Below are positions 10,801 to 19,211 of a stretch of DNA of 64,000 bases, in pieces (within the stretch, counting starts at the first letter, position 1; the number at the start of each line of letters is the position of its first letter). The stretch is from an uncultured Flammeovirgaceae bacterium. Its GTDB lineage: Bacteria; Bacteroidota; Bacteroidia; Cytophagales; Cyclobacteriaceae. Both the position numbers and the translations under genes were made by a program. The DNA is taken from positions 1 to 64,000 of the forward strand of contig CAKZYA010000063.1 of the NCBI GenBank assembly GCA_937883755.1, read 5' to 3'. Under the pieces are notes generated by a model, which ran no database searches, was not told where the DNA came from, and worked only from the letters and a program-made list of their open reading frames with translations.

Positions 10801-11039
10801 GTTCGGCAGCATCTTACCTTTGGTCATTTTATCACTCGGCTAATGAAACCCAGAAGACTGTGCTAGAACAAGCGAAAGCCAGTCTGGAAGAACCTTTAGA
10901 AACCATCAATCAGTTCTTCGCTACCGACTGGATGCAGTTCCGCCAAGCGGTAGAACAGGCGAACGTTTCTTTATTTGAAGATTACGAAGTGGTTGGAATT
11001 GATAGTGATGGAAAAACTGAAGCCGGAGGTAGGGAGTAG
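7851..11039 (+). CDS. Secreted VPS10/BNR-repeat (sortilin-like) protein
   Basis: A 1062-residue exported protein. It starts with a signal peptide (residues 1-24, cut after AKA). From residue ~35 to ~730 there are many BNR/Asp-box repeats of the form S-x-D-G-G-x-T-W (KSTDGGQTF, HITFDGGKTWQK, TLDGGQNWEN, STNNGKSWEN), which build the multi-bladed propeller of the VPS10/sortilin family. The last ~250 residues include a beta-rich domain with an NRFNWDLSRKG stretch and a helical tail. Proteins of this type are abundant in Bacteroidota and are often labelled glycosyl hydrolases, but the sialidase catalytic residues are not evident. A ligand-binding or peptidase-accessory role is plausible. The neighbour on the right is convergent. 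Confidence 0.85.
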   Translation: MRNLYTILTLTCLLASSWLISAKAQQPDIEKISQALKPRSIGPAGMSGRVTAIEAVESNPDIIYAGTASGGLWKSEGGGVAWEPIFDNQSVLSIGDIAIYQKNPNVIYVGTGEGNPRNSQSAGNGLYKTIDGGKTWQHLGLEATRNIHRVIVHPENPDIVYVGAQGSAWQDTPDRGVYKSTDGGQTFEKILYVNERTGIADMIIDPSNPDKLIAAMWEFRRWPWFFKSGGEGSGLHITFDGGKTWQKRSSDNGLPEGELGRIGLGIAHNNPQVMYAYVESKKNAFYRSDDGGFSWKQTATENIGGRPFYYADVAVDPENENRVYIVESSIHRSVDGGKTFEVLLGFDKVHVDHHAWWIHPKDGSLMMDGNDGGMTITRDRGESWRFVENLPLAQFYHINYDMEQPYHVMGGMQDNGSWRGPAYVWRAGGIRNAYWEEVAFGDGFDVVPDSSDSRYLYAMWQGGNLQRVDLETGSNAYIKPQHPDGKFLRFNWNAAIAHDPLDDQTIYYGSQFVHKSTDRGETWEIISPDLTTDDPEKQKQLESGGLTYDATQAENFTTIVSITPSPHQEGVLWVGTDDGNIQVTLDGGQNWENVANRLKDVPEGTWVPQVHVSPHNAEEIFVVLDNHRRNDWNPYLYHSTNNGKSWENMVQPKDSVFGFALSFIQDLEEPNLMFLGTEGGLYLSLNGGESWDKWGKNYPSVSTVDLKIHPREHDLIIGTFGRAAFVLDDIRPLRELAKEPSITDEPLHVFDAPDAFLAGYKQAAGTRFQGDAIYDGENRPAGAMLTFSIKEILPKEGDSTQAKTDTLLVEVLNQSAVIRTLKAEAKPGLNRFNWDLSRKGQRGPDTAKPKQKDAPEPSGFPVLPGTYTVRLTYGDYQDSTEVDVHLDPRIELPEAEIAARNTMAEQYVQYVSLATQAVDQLNEANNTIELIMGQLSNREDDAAEQLKKQGKALKDSIKVHKELIAQKEVQGILRDPHIVSGKLGSAASYLWSFYHSANETQKTVLEQAKASLEEPLETINQFFATDWMQFRQAVEQANVSLFEDYEVVGIDSDGKTEAGGRE

Positions 11040-11073
11040 TGAGAATGTACTAAAGAGACTGTCGTAGCTCTAG

Positions 11074-11101
11074 CTTTTTCGGATGTGGTCATCCGAAAAA
11101 G
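11074..11101. terminator. Bidirectional terminator between convergent genes
   Basis: A perfect 12-bp stem, CTTTTTCGGATG (11074-11085) with CATCCGAAAAAG (11090-11101), around a 4-nt loop. The A/T tracts in the stem give a U-run on both strands. It sits in the 64-bp gap between the BNR protein (+) and the agarase-like gene (-), so it can end both transcripts. Confidence 0.85.
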
Positions 11102-11103
11102 AT

Positions 11104-12252
11104 TTATCCCACTTGCTCTTTTACCCAAGAGGTGGTTTCCTGGTTGGCCTGACGAATGATGTCGATTGCTTCAGCATCTGGTTGCTCGTTTTCGTCCAGC
11201 AGTCCTTTCCGACGAACTCGATTGCGTAGGTAAGCTCCGCAGAGATGTGCCCCTACGCAACCGGGATTTTTCCGTAAACCTGCCAACACATCGCGGTACC
11301 ATTGCCCGTCTACTCGGCGGTAACCATCCATTTGAATAATTCCCGAACCGTCGGCCCACAGCACAGGCATACCAGTTTGTCGGTGCCACTCAGCTAAGTG
11401 TCCTATCGGATCCCGGAAATCTTGAAAACTGAGTACGTCTACGTACGGACGAGCTGCTTCCATAATTTCTATTGTTAACAGTTCATTAGCTTCGTAGCGG
11501 TCGCCTAATATCAGGTGGTTGGGGTCATAGCGACGGATAGCTTCATGAGTCACTTTATAGTACTGAGTGGCTAATGCTTTTAGCTCATCTCGCCCTCCAG
11601 GCGATTCAAGCTTTTTAGGATCAAAGAGCGGACCTTTCCAGCGGTTATCCTCCCGAATGTGTAGCCAGATGGGACAGTCTACGTAGAAGTAGCCAATCAG
11701 CTTAGGGTCGTTGGCTAAAGGGGCGCAGTGCTCACGGGCTACGTGATCACACCAGGCAACAAAGCCCTCCGAGAAAAAGTCCGGGTGGCGGACTTCCACT
11801 TCCCACTGGTGAAAATCAGCAAACGGAAGTTGAGCGCAATATGGCATATTGAGCCACTGGTACTCCTCGTAGGTAAAGTGGCGGGAATGACGGTGGTTCG
11901 TACGCTTGCGACTGATTACCTCCTGATTCCAGCCAATGCAGTTAAAGCCCCAGTCGATCAAATTAGGCCGTACCGACTCTTGCAACCAGCGTTGCATTGA
12001 GTTACCGTATCGCTCACGCCAGATATGAATATTTTCCGCGTATCGTAGAGTAGCTGGATCAATATGATTCAACCCCAATGAGAAAAAAGGTTCTCCCTCA
12101 GGCGTGATCAGCCACCAGCGCCCCACTCGCTGATCTAACCGAAAGAAATCAGTATTGCTAGCTTGTGTAGTTGAGGCTACTCCTGGTATTTCTAAACCCA
12201 AGGCACCTACTCCAACTGATAGCTGGCGAATAAAGCTACGGCGAGTAATCAT
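11104..12252 (-). CDS. Exported glycoside-hydrolase-like protein (agarase-related TIM barrel)
   Basis: A 382-residue protein with a twin-arginine-type leader (ITRRSFIRQL then a small-residue hydrophobic stretch to about residue 28). The body has segments seen in agarase-like TIM-barrel hydrolases: EPFFSLGLNHIDP near residue 55, WGFNCIGWN near 100, DPKLIGYFYVDCPIW near 185, and YDPNHLILGDRYEAN near 240. At the usual IGYF-x-DNE position this protein reads FYVDCPIW, so the canonical Asn-Glu pair is not obvious and activity is uncertain. The flanking secreted BNR protein and S10 peptidase suggest breakdown of external polymers. The substrate is not known. Confidence 0.6.
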   Translation of the reverse strand: MITRRSFIRQLSVGVGALGLEIPGVASTTQASNTDFFRLDQRVGRWWLITPEGEPFFSLGLNHIDPATLRYAENIHIWRERYGNSMQRWLQESVRPNLIDWGFNCIGWNQEVISRKRTNHRHSRHFTYEEYQWLNMPYCAQLPFADFHQWEVEVRHPDFFSEGFVAWCDHVAREHCAPLANDPKLIGYFYVDCPIWLHIREDNRWKGPLFDPKKLESPGGRDELKALATQYYKVTHEAIRRYDPNHLILGDRYEANELLTIEIMEAARPYVDVLSFQDFRDPIGHLAEWHRQTGMPVLWADGSGIIQMDGYRRVDGQWYRDVLAGLRKNPGCVGAHLCGAYLRNRVRRKGLLDENEQPDAEAIDIIRQANQETTSWVKEQVG

Positions 12253-12331
12253 AGGTGAAAATTAAAATATCCAAGTTAAAAATTCAGCTTTTTCACATAT
12301 TATGATCCGAAAACAAATACTTTGCAGATTC

Positions 12332-12385
12332 AAGATCCGCCACTACGGTAGAACGGGATTACAAATCCCGCGCAGCGGAGTACTG
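12332..12385. repeat. REP-like hairpin
   Basis: The intergenic stretch holds CGGGATTACAAATCCCG (12354-12370), a hairpin with a 7-bp perfect stem, flanked by an outer CCGC/GCGG pair. The composition and shape resemble dispersed REP-type palindromes. No second copy is seen in the window, so its repetitive nature is inference. Confidence 0.4.
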
Positions 12386-12436
12386 GACATAATCAACCTG
12401 AACACTTGAATTCACAAATACTCCAGCACAAGAATT

Positions 12437-13942
12437 ATGAACAAAAACCTATACCTTATCATTAGCTGTCTACTTGTATCAGTCATCGCTTTCGCTCAAT
12501 CCTCTGATTCTTCTGATCTAGCCGAAGACCCGCCACTGTCGGTAACGCAGCATAGTGTGCGAGTGGGTGGACAGACGATTAATTACACAGCTACTACGGG
12601 TTATTTAGTATTGCGGAAGGAAGACGGTGATGCGCGGGCCAAGATATTCTTTATTGCTTACACTCGAAATGGGGTAGATGATTTATCAAAGCGACCAGTA
12701 ACTTTCACTTTTAACGGGGGGCCGGGATCCTCTTCAGTATGGTTGCATATGGGAGCCTTGGGGCCACGCCGCATTAAGATGAGTGCCGAAGGAGAGTCGT
12801 TGCCTCCCCCTTACGAGTTGGTAGATAATGAATATACCTGGCTGGATAAAACTGACCTGGTATTTATCGATCCTGTGGAAACTGGGCTTAGTCGTCCAGC
12901 AGAAGGAGTGGAAAAAAGCGAGTTTACAGGCTACGAAGAAGACATCTCCAGCGTGGGTGATTTTATTCGGCTGTATACTACCCGTAATGGTCGGTGGGGC
13001 TCACCCAAGTTTCTGGCGGGAGAAAGCTATGGAACAACCCGTGCTGCTGGACTGTCAGGCTACCTGCAAGACCGTTACGGAATGTATCTTAATGGCTTGA
13101 TGCTGATTTCTTCCATCCTAAACTTCCAAACGGCTCGCTTCACCAAAGGTAATGACTTGCCCTACATTTTGTTTCTTCCCACTTACGCCGCTATTGCTTG
13201 GTATCACGACCAACTGCCCAATCGGCCTGATGCCTTAGAACCCTTCTTACGAGAAGTAGAAGAATTTGCCATTGGTGACTATGCCTCCGCCCTGCTACTG
13301 GGCGATCAACTACCACAAGATCAGAAAAATCAGATTATTGATAAGCTTCAGCAGTACACCGGGCTGTCGAAAGAATATTTGGAACGTACTCACTACCGCA
13401 TTCATATCTCCCGCTTCGTGAAAGAGCTACGACGTGACGAAGGTGTTACTGTGGGCCGCTTGGACGGACGTATGACCGGAGTGGACTACGACGATGCTGG
13501 GGAGAATTACGAATTTGATCCTAGCTACAGTGCCACTATCTACGGACCCTACACTACTGCTATTAATGCTTATCTAAAAGCTGAACTAGACTATGAGAAT
13601 GATTTGCCTTACGAGATTCTCACTGGGCGGGTACAACCTTGGAATTACAGCAACGTGCAAAACCAATACTTAAACGTAGCCGAAACTCTACGTAGTGCGA
13701 TGTCTAAAAACCCATTCTTACACGTACACGTGTTCAATGGCTACTACGATCTGGCTACTCCCTACTTTGCTACTGATTATACCTTCAACCATATGTTTCT
13801 GGATAAGAAGCTTACTGAAAATATCAGTATGTCGTTCTATGAATCGGGCCACATGATGTACATCCACCAGCCTTCGCTCGTGAAGATGAAGCAGGAGGTG
13901 GATCAGTTTGTTGAGCAGGCGTTGGAAGTAGTAACGGAATAG
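12437..13942 (+). CDS. Serine carboxypeptidase, peptidase family S10
   Basis: A 501-residue exported peptidase. The signal peptide covers residues 1-20 (cut after AFA). Family S10 hallmarks are all present: the oxyanion-hole motif NGGPGSSS near residue 95, the nucleophile motif GESYGTTR near 196, the catalytic Asp in NGYYDLATP near 435, and the catalytic His in SGHMMYIH near 475. Length and motif order match bacterial S10 peptidases that trim C-terminal residues from peptides. It would act in the periplasm or outside the cell. It is divergent from the agarase-like gene and separated from it by the REP-like hairpin. Confidence 0.9.
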   Translation: MNKNLYLIISCLLVSVIAFAQSSDSSDLAEDPPLSVTQHSVRVGGQTINYTATTGYLVLRKEDGDARAKIFFIAYTRNGVDDLSKRPVTFTFNGGPGSSSVWLHMGALGPRRIKMSAEGESLPPPYELVDNEYTWLDKTDLVFIDPVETGLSRPAEGVEKSEFTGYEEDISSVGDFIRLYTTRNGRWGSPKFLAGESYGTTRAAGLSGYLQDRYGMYLNGLMLISSILNFQTARFTKGNDLPYILFLPTYAAIAWYHDQLPNRPDALEPFLREVEEFAIGDYASALLLGDQLPQDQKNQIIDKLQQYTGLSKEYLERTHYRIHISRFVKELRRDEGVTVGRLDGRMTGVDYDDAGENYEFDPSYSATIYGPYTTAINAYLKAELDYENDLPYEILTGRVQPWNYSNVQNQYLNVAETLRSAMSKNPFLHVHVFNGYYDLATPYFATDYTFNHMFLDKKLTENISMSFYESGHMMYIHQPSLVKMKQEVDQFVEQALEVVTE

Positions 13943-13970
13943 ACGAAAAGTGATTAAAAAGAACCTTTCT

Positions 13971-14493
13971 CAGCAATTTTTCACCTCGCCGAGTATCAAG
14001 AAGCAGTTCTCCTATCCGAAAGTTCTCGACGGAACTCATTCCGATGATACTGCTCCTTCGCCCCAAGTCCCATTCTATATCCGCATTAAAAATACCATTC
14101 CCTCCTACTTGACCAATGATTTGCACACCTAATACAGATGGAATAGTTCTAACTGCCCCTCAATATTGAGAATATGAATGGCGATAGCCGTAAGCCACTT
14201 TTGAATAGAATCCATATCGAACCCCACATCATAAGTCATGGGCATATCTGAGCTTCTTTGTTTGAATCCGTTTTTAAGACCACCATTCCTTTTTTCTCTA
14301 CTAAAATAACCCCGGAAAACCCTTGCTGCTCTAGTTCTGAAAAATAACTGTCAGATTCTCTGGCGAGGTCTTCATATTCCTGAGAAACGGCTGCTTCGTG
14401 AATATGTAAAAGCGTGAATAGAGACAAAACGAAAAATCGCACAGTAAAACTCATTTTAAGAAAAGTATAAATAATCTGAAGCTGGTCAAACAC
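13971..14493 (-). pseudogene. Decayed serine beta-lactamase-fold hydrolase
   Basis: The minus strand has a signal-peptide start and mature N-terminus (residues to SGVILVEKKGMVVLK, ending near 14237). After a frame change comes TYDVGFDMDSIQKWLTA with an intact S-x-x-K motif and the following helix (about 14140-14235). Near 14120-13990 a further piece reads IIGQVGGNGIFNADIEW, which matches the C-terminal [KH]-[TSG]-G region of class C beta-lactamase-like hydrolases. The ~200-residue middle is missing. So the gene retains start, nucleophile region and C-terminal motif but has lost its core and reading frame. This is a dead paralog. Confidence 0.65.
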
Positions 14494-14717
14494 ATACTGA
14501 GATAACCTTCAGATGAATACACTTGAGTTTTAATGAACACTCAAAATTTTGGAGAAAAAATTTAGAAGTAATAAAAGTTGCAGTCTCAACTATTTTACCT
14601 AAACCTATCTAACCACTACTGACGGGGGGTTATTCTGAAAAATTCTATATTTTTTGGGGGGAACAATAATACCGGGTGTATTCCTGCTGAGAATACCTTG
14701 ACTAAGCTAAATATCCA

Positions 14718-15260
14718 TTGAAAGAAAAAGAGTTTGATAGGTTCCGCAAGGGTGATGGTGAAGCACTAAAGATGCTATTTGATCTGACCTATGAGCCTTT
14801 GGTTCGCTACGCTCATTCTTTTACAACCGATAAAGACATAGCAAAAGATATTGCCCAATCATGTCTGATTAAGCTCTGGGAGAATAGAGCAGCTATTAAC
14901 TATGCTACCTTTCAGTCTTATTTATTTGTCTCAGCCAAAAATAGTGCTTTGAACTACTTACGGGATCAGAAGAAATGGAAACAGTTGGAAAGCAGCATTG
15001 AGTTTGCCCTGACGGTAGCCCCTCCGAATGATGTTGTAGATCGCCAGAAGTTAATTAGTTCGTTGATAGAATCCGGAGTTCAAAAGCTGCCTGCCAAGTG
15101 CCGAGCTATTTTCCTACTGGCTAAGCAACAAGGGTTGAGTTACCAGGAGATTTCTGAAGAACTGGGTATCTCCGTGAAGACCGTTGAACGGCAAATGGGT
15201 ATTGCCCTCAGTAAACTTAAGGCCTACCTCCTGCCTTTCAGGCATCTCTTGACCGAATAA
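14718..15260 (+). CDS. ECF RNA polymerase sigma factor, FecI-like
   Basis: A 180-residue sigma-70 family factor with only regions 2 and 4. Region 2 covers about residues 14-80 (LVRYAHSFTTDKDIAKDIAQSC). Region 4 covers about 120-172, with the helix-turn-helix LSYQEISEELGISVKTVERQM. It begins the locus that continues with a lipoprotein, FecR and a TonB receptor, so it should direct transcription of that uptake operon when the receptor is occupied. The start is TTG at 14718. G-rich blocks upstream (14623-14629 and 14656-14661) and before the next gene (15276-15280) each follow T-runs and could be sigma target elements. Confidence 0.9.
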   Translation: MKEKEFDRFRKGDGEALKMLFDLTYEPLVRYAHSFTTDKDIAKDIAQSCLIKLWENRAAINYATFQSYLFVSAKNSALNYLRDQKKWKQLESSIEFALTVAPPNDVVDRQKLISSLIESGVQKLPAKCRAIFLLAKQQGLSYQEISEELGISVKTVERQMGIALSKLKAYLLPFRHLLTE

Positions 15261-15319
15261 ATTTGCCCGTATTTTGGGGGTAGCTCATCCCAGTTGTGTA
15301 ACTAACAAAAGATCAGACT

Positions 15320-15700
15320 ATGAAAAAGACTATATTGTTATTAGCCTTATTATACACACATCTGGCCTGTGAAGATATTGATATCTTATCGCCAATTGTT
15401 GAAACAAGAGAAGCTTCCCAAATAACCCCTAATCAGGCACAATTGAACGGGGAATTAGTAGTAACCGGTACCGAACCCATTATTACTATTGGTTTTCAGT
15501 ATGATACAGATTCTCTGAAAGTAGCTCAAGGAGGATTACCCATCGTATCGACACTTGATTTCAGGGCAAATGAACCAGGCCCTTTTAGCGCTACTGTGAC
15601 TGGGCTGACCGAAAACACAAAGTACTATTTTCGAGCAGTGGCTGAGACCAGCGATCTTATTGCTAGTGGTGAAATAAAGTCATTTACAACTGCCGAATAG
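15320..15700 (+). CDS. Small lipoprotein with Fn3-like domain, inside a FecI/FecR locus
   Basis: A 126-residue lipoprotein. Its signal peptide ends in a lipobox-like THLAC, placing Cys17 as the lipidation site. The mature part is one fibronectin-III-like domain typical of Bacteroidota surface lipoproteins (TPNQAQLNGELVVTG, then GFQYDTDS and TGLTENTKYYFRAVAET). It lies 59 bp after the sigma gene, and its stop codon directly abuts the ATG of the FecR gene. Insertion between sigma and anti-sigma genes is unusual, since these are normally adjacent. It may be co-regulated cargo or a modifier of signalling. Function unknown. Confidence 0.75.
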   Translation: MKKTILLLALLYTHLACEDIDILSPIVETREASQITPNQAQLNGELVVTGTEPIITIGFQYDTDSLKVAQGGLPIVSTLDFRANEPGPFSATVTGLTENTKYYFRAVAETSDLIASGEIKSFTTAE

Positions 15701-16606
15701 ATGGACTGGAATAGCTTTAAAAGATCACTTGAGGAGCAGTCTGAACGCGATGATACCGAAAACTCTAAATTTCTGAGCTTACTTATGGAATGGTGGCTGA
15801 CAGAACTCTCGAGCATAGAAGTAACAGATTCTGATAAAGAAACTGCCTGGAATAATTTTTTACGTAAAACCGGAAAACGACGCTCTGTCTTCAGTATCGC
15901 TCCACTTTGGAAATATGCTGCTATGCTGGCAATAATTGGTAATATAACCTACGCACTATGGCCAAAGCTCAATAAAATCACAACCGCTGCTTCCCAAAAA
16001 TCAACTGTAGAATTTACTGATGGCTCCCGAGTTTTTTTGAATAGTCAGACCCGAATACAGTACAATCAACAAGACTGGAATGACGTAAGACAAATTCGGC
16101 TTCAGGGTGAAGCATTTTTCGAGGTGGCGAGAGATGAGCATACTCCCTTTATTGTGGATTTAGGAGATCAGCAAGTAAAAGTGCTGGGTACCAGCTTCAA
16201 TGTCCGATCTATAGAAGAAGAAGCTGCGGTAGAGGTAACAGTGCAGAGCGGTAAGGTTTCGTTCTCAAGCCAGGGTCAGTCCATTACACTTCAAGCCGGT
16301 GAAAAAGGGATCTATAACCGAGTGAGCAGAACATTATCCAAAGATGGGGCTAACCCTAATGATTTGGCCTGGCACACCAGTGAGTTACGCTACAAAGCCA
16401 CTCCACTCAGTAAGATTATTTCTGAGCTTGAAAAGCTTCATCGGGTGGATATTCAGGTTGAAAATCCTGCACTTCTTAACTGTAAAGTAACCACCTTCAT
16501 AGAGTTCGAAAAACCGGAAGACATACTGGATGTCCTTCAGCGCACGATAGGCTTTGAATATTCGCGTACCAATCAAACAATTGTGATTGATGGAACGGGT
16601 TGCTAA
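15701..16606 (+). CDS. FecR-family anti-sigma factor
   Basis: A 301-residue inner-membrane regulator. The cytoplasmic N-terminus (residues 1-~65) should bind the sigma factor, followed by one membrane segment at about 68-87 (WKYAAMLAIIGNITYALW). A periplasmic FecR domain (about 100-200) contains TDGSRVFLNSQTRI and GEAFFEVARDEHTPF, and a C-terminal DUF4974-type domain (about 225-300) contains LSKIISELEKLHRVDIQV. It relays the signal from the downstream TonB receptor to the upstream sigma factor. Its end overlaps the receptor start by 20 bp, implying translational coupling. Confidence 0.9.
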   Translation: MDWNSFKRSLEEQSERDDTENSKFLSLLMEWWLTELSSIEVTDSDKETAWNNFLRKTGKRRSVFSIAPLWKYAAMLAIIGNITYALWPKLNKITTAASQKSTVEFTDGSRVFLNSQTRIQYNQQDWNDVRQIRLQGEAFFEVARDEHTPFIVDLGDQQVKVLGTSFNVRSIEEEAAVEVTVQSGKVSFSSQGQSITLQAGEKGIYNRVSRTLSKDGANPNDLAWHTSELRYKATPLSKIISELEKLHRVDIQVENPALLNCKVTTFIEFEKPEDILDVLQRTIGFEYSRTNQTIVIDGTGC

Positions 16607-19208
16607 TAAAACAATAGTACTCAGTCTAGTCTTGCTCTGCTTTTGCCTTGTACCCAGTTCAGCTCAGGAAACAACTCCTCAGATACTAATAGAGTCCAGA
16701 CAAACTACCATTGCCGAAGTATTGGAGCAAATCAATATTCAATCAGGATACGAACTTTCATTTTTGGAAGGCGTTTTTGATAACCAGAAAAAATTAGCCC
16801 TTAACAGGGATATTTATCATTTGCCCGATTTACTAAACAAGATTTTTGACGATGAACCAATTGAATGGGAGATCGAGGGTAAACTCATTATTATTCGTAA
16901 ACCCACAAAAAAAATTAGTAGAAAAGTAACTATTAGTGGATTTGTCAAGGATCAGGCAACGGGGGAAGATCTAGTAGGAGCGCATATAATTAATCAATCT
17001 ACGAGACAAGGGATCATCGCCAACACTTACGGTTTCTTCAGTCTCGAACTCGATAATTATCCCCAACGCATAACGGTTACCTACGTGGGCTATGAGCCGA
17101 TTGAACTGGAGCTACAAACTCAGCAGGACACCCTAGTCAATGTGTATCTTTCAGCTAACTCGAGCGAGCTTCAAGAAGTAATTGTTTCTGGAGAGATTTC
17201 TACCTATGAAAAAGTCCAAATGGGAGCCATTACCCTGCAAAGAGAAGAAATTAAATCCTTACCGGCCTTTTTTGGGGAAGTTGACTTGCTAAAAACTATC
17301 CAGCTACTACCGGGGGTGCAATCAGGTACCGATGGATCAGCCGGAGTATACGTGCGAGGTGGAGGGCCTGATCAAAATCTGATTCTGCTGGATGGCGTAC
17401 CCGTTTACAACGCAAATCATCTGTTTGGCTTTTTTTCAGTCTTCAATGCTGATGCTATCCAAAGTGTTGAACTCATTAAAGGCGGATTTCCAGCTCGGTA
17501 CGGCGGTCGCCTTTCTTCCGTAATCGATATTAAAATGAAAGAAGGTAATTCCCAGGAGTTTCAGGCAGAAGGTGCGGTAGGTAACATCGCGGCAAAACTC
17601 ACTTTGGAGGGACCTCTCGGTAAAAATAAGCGAACCTCTTACATGCTTTCTGGGCGAAGAACGTATCTGGATGCATTCGTTGTGCCTATCGCCAGACTGG
17701 CTAATAGCAAAAGAATAGCCTCTTACCACTTCTGGGATGTAAATGCTAAGATCAATCACCGATTTTCTGACAAAAACCGGGCTTTCCTGAGCGTATACGC
17801 CGGACGGGACAAATTCAGGGAAGAGTATACCAACACTATCAAAATACCAAATTTCAGGGAAGAATCGAATGAATTATCTGGGTTGAATTGGGGTAACGTG
17901 ACTGCTGCTGCCCGATGGAATCATATTTATTCACCTAAACTTTTCGGCAATGTAACCGCAACCTTTAGTCGATATCAATTCAACCTCTTCACAGAAAATG
18001 ATTTTATATTTAATATAAGTGGGGAGGTAGATAGCGTATTTCAAAAGAACAATTATGAGTCGAGTGTACAGGACTGGGCCATTAAGCTAGACTACGATTA
18101 TGCCCCATCTAACTCCCACCGGGTACGCTTCGGTGCATCAGCCATCCGGCATTTCTTCCGACCAGGCGCATCGAGGTTTCAATCTCAACTAGCCACCGAT
18201 ACCACCTTTGGCTCTACCGAGATAGTAACCAGCGAATATTACGCTTACCTTGAAGATGCATGGCAAGCCACCCAAAGATTACAGTTTAACCTGGGGCTAC
18301 ACCTTTCCGGTTCGCATACTGAAAATACGTTTTACACATCTGTTCAACCCCGCTTTTTACTCAACTATCTGGTGGGATCTCGTTCTTCCTTCCGGCTTTC
18401 ATATGCTAAAATGGCGCAGTACATACACTTACTAGTAAATTCGGGCATTGGGCTTCCCACTGATCTGTGGTTGCCAGTGACCGACGAAGTGGAGCCCCAA
18501 CTATCGGATCAGATTGCTATTGGCTACGCCCGTGAGTTACGTCGTAATTTCGAGCTTTCCATTGAGTCGTACTATAAATGGATGAATAACCTGATTGAGT
18601 ACAAAGATGGGGCGGGATTCTTGGATATAGACGATAGCTGGGACAATAAAATCGAGGTAGGCAAGGGATACAGTTACGGAATTGAGGTCTTGCTGCAAAG
18701 AAAAAGAGGGCGAACTACCGGATGGTTGGGTTATACCTGGTCAAGAAGTTTCCGTGATTTTGAAAACCTAAACTTTGGAAGAAAATTTCCCTATCGATAC
18801 GATCGCCCTCACGATGTTAGTTTGACACTTAACCATCAGATAAAATCTAACATCAGTGCTTCAGCAATTTGGGTATTCGGCACTGGACCGGCTATCACTC
18901 TGCCAGTTTCAACGTTTCCTGTGTCATACGGGCATATTACTGGCAATCAGACAACAGAAATAGCTAGTAACTATCCTAGCCGTAATGCGGCCCGGATGCG
19001 GGACTACCACCGCCTCGATCTGAGTATCACTTTTACTAAAGAAAAAAGGTGGGGGGAACGAAAATGGGTATTTGGATTATTTAACGCCTACTCTCGCTTA
19101 AACCCTGTTTTTGCAGATCTGAGAAATGAGCCTAGCTCGGATAAGAAGTTTGTACAGCTCAGCTTGTTTCCTATTATCCCATCGGTAAGTTATCAATTTA
19201 AATTCTAG
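16587..19208 (+). CDS. TonB-dependent receptor with STN signalling domain
   Basis: An 873-residue outer-membrane receptor. A signal peptide ends near residue 26 (SSAQ). Next come an STN (secretin/TonB short N-terminal) domain at about 32-105, which contacts FecR, a CarboxypepD_reg-like domain at about 112-195 (SGFVKDQATGEDLVGAHI), a plug domain at about 215-320 (LLPGVQSGTDGSAGVYVRGG), and a long beta-barrel ending in the aromatic terminus SYQFKF. It is the uptake channel and sensor of the FecI/FecR system. The ligand cannot be told. The start overlaps fecR; TTG 16587 or ATG 16590 are equally possible. Confidence 0.9.
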   Translation: MMERVANKTIVLSLVLLCFCLVPSSAQETTPQILIESRQTTIAEVLEQINIQSGYELSFLEGVFDNQKKLALNRDIYHLPDLLNKIFDDEPIEWEIEGKLIIIRKPTKKISRKVTISGFVKDQATGEDLVGAHIINQSTRQGIIANTYGFFSLELDNYPQRITVTYVGYEPIELELQTQQDTLVNVYLSANSSELQEVIVSGEISTYEKVQMGAITLQREEIKSLPAFFGEVDLLKTIQLLPGVQSGTDGSAGVYVRGGGPDQNLILLDGVPVYNANHLFGFFSVFNADAIQSVELIKGGFPARYGGRLSSVIDIKMKEGNSQEFQAEGAVGNIAAKLTLEGPLGKNKRTSYMLSGRRTYLDAFVVPIARLANSKRIASYHFWDVNAKINHRFSDKNRAFLSVYAGRDKFREEYTNTIKIPNFREESNELSGLNWGNVTAAARWNHIYSPKLFGNVTATFSRYQFNLFTENDFIFNISGEVDSVFQKNNYESSVQDWAIKLDYDYAPSNSHRVRFGASAIRHFFRPGASRFQSQLATDTTFGSTEIVTSEYYAYLEDAWQATQRLQFNLGLHLSGSHTENTFYTSVQPRFLLNYLVGSRSSFRLSYAKMAQYIHLLVNSGIGLPTDLWLPVTDEVEPQLSDQIAIGYARELRRNFELSIESYYKWMNNLIEYKDGAGFLDIDDSWDNKIEVGKGYSYGIEVLLQRKRGRTTGWLGYTWSRSFRDFENLNFGRKFPYRYDRPHDVSLTLNHQIKSNISASAIWVFGTGPAITLPVSTFPVSYGHITGNQTTEIASNYPSRNAARMRDYHRLDLSITFTKEKRWGERKWVFGLFNAYSRLNPVFADLRNEPSSDKKFVQLSLFPIIPSVSYQFKF

Positions 19209-19211
19209 CTT

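Noticed and set aside
13824-14126. Minus-strand frame of 100 residues
   Set aside because: Its start segment belongs to the decayed hydrolase; the rest is antisense to the S10 peptidase C-terminus. Described under the pseudogene instead.
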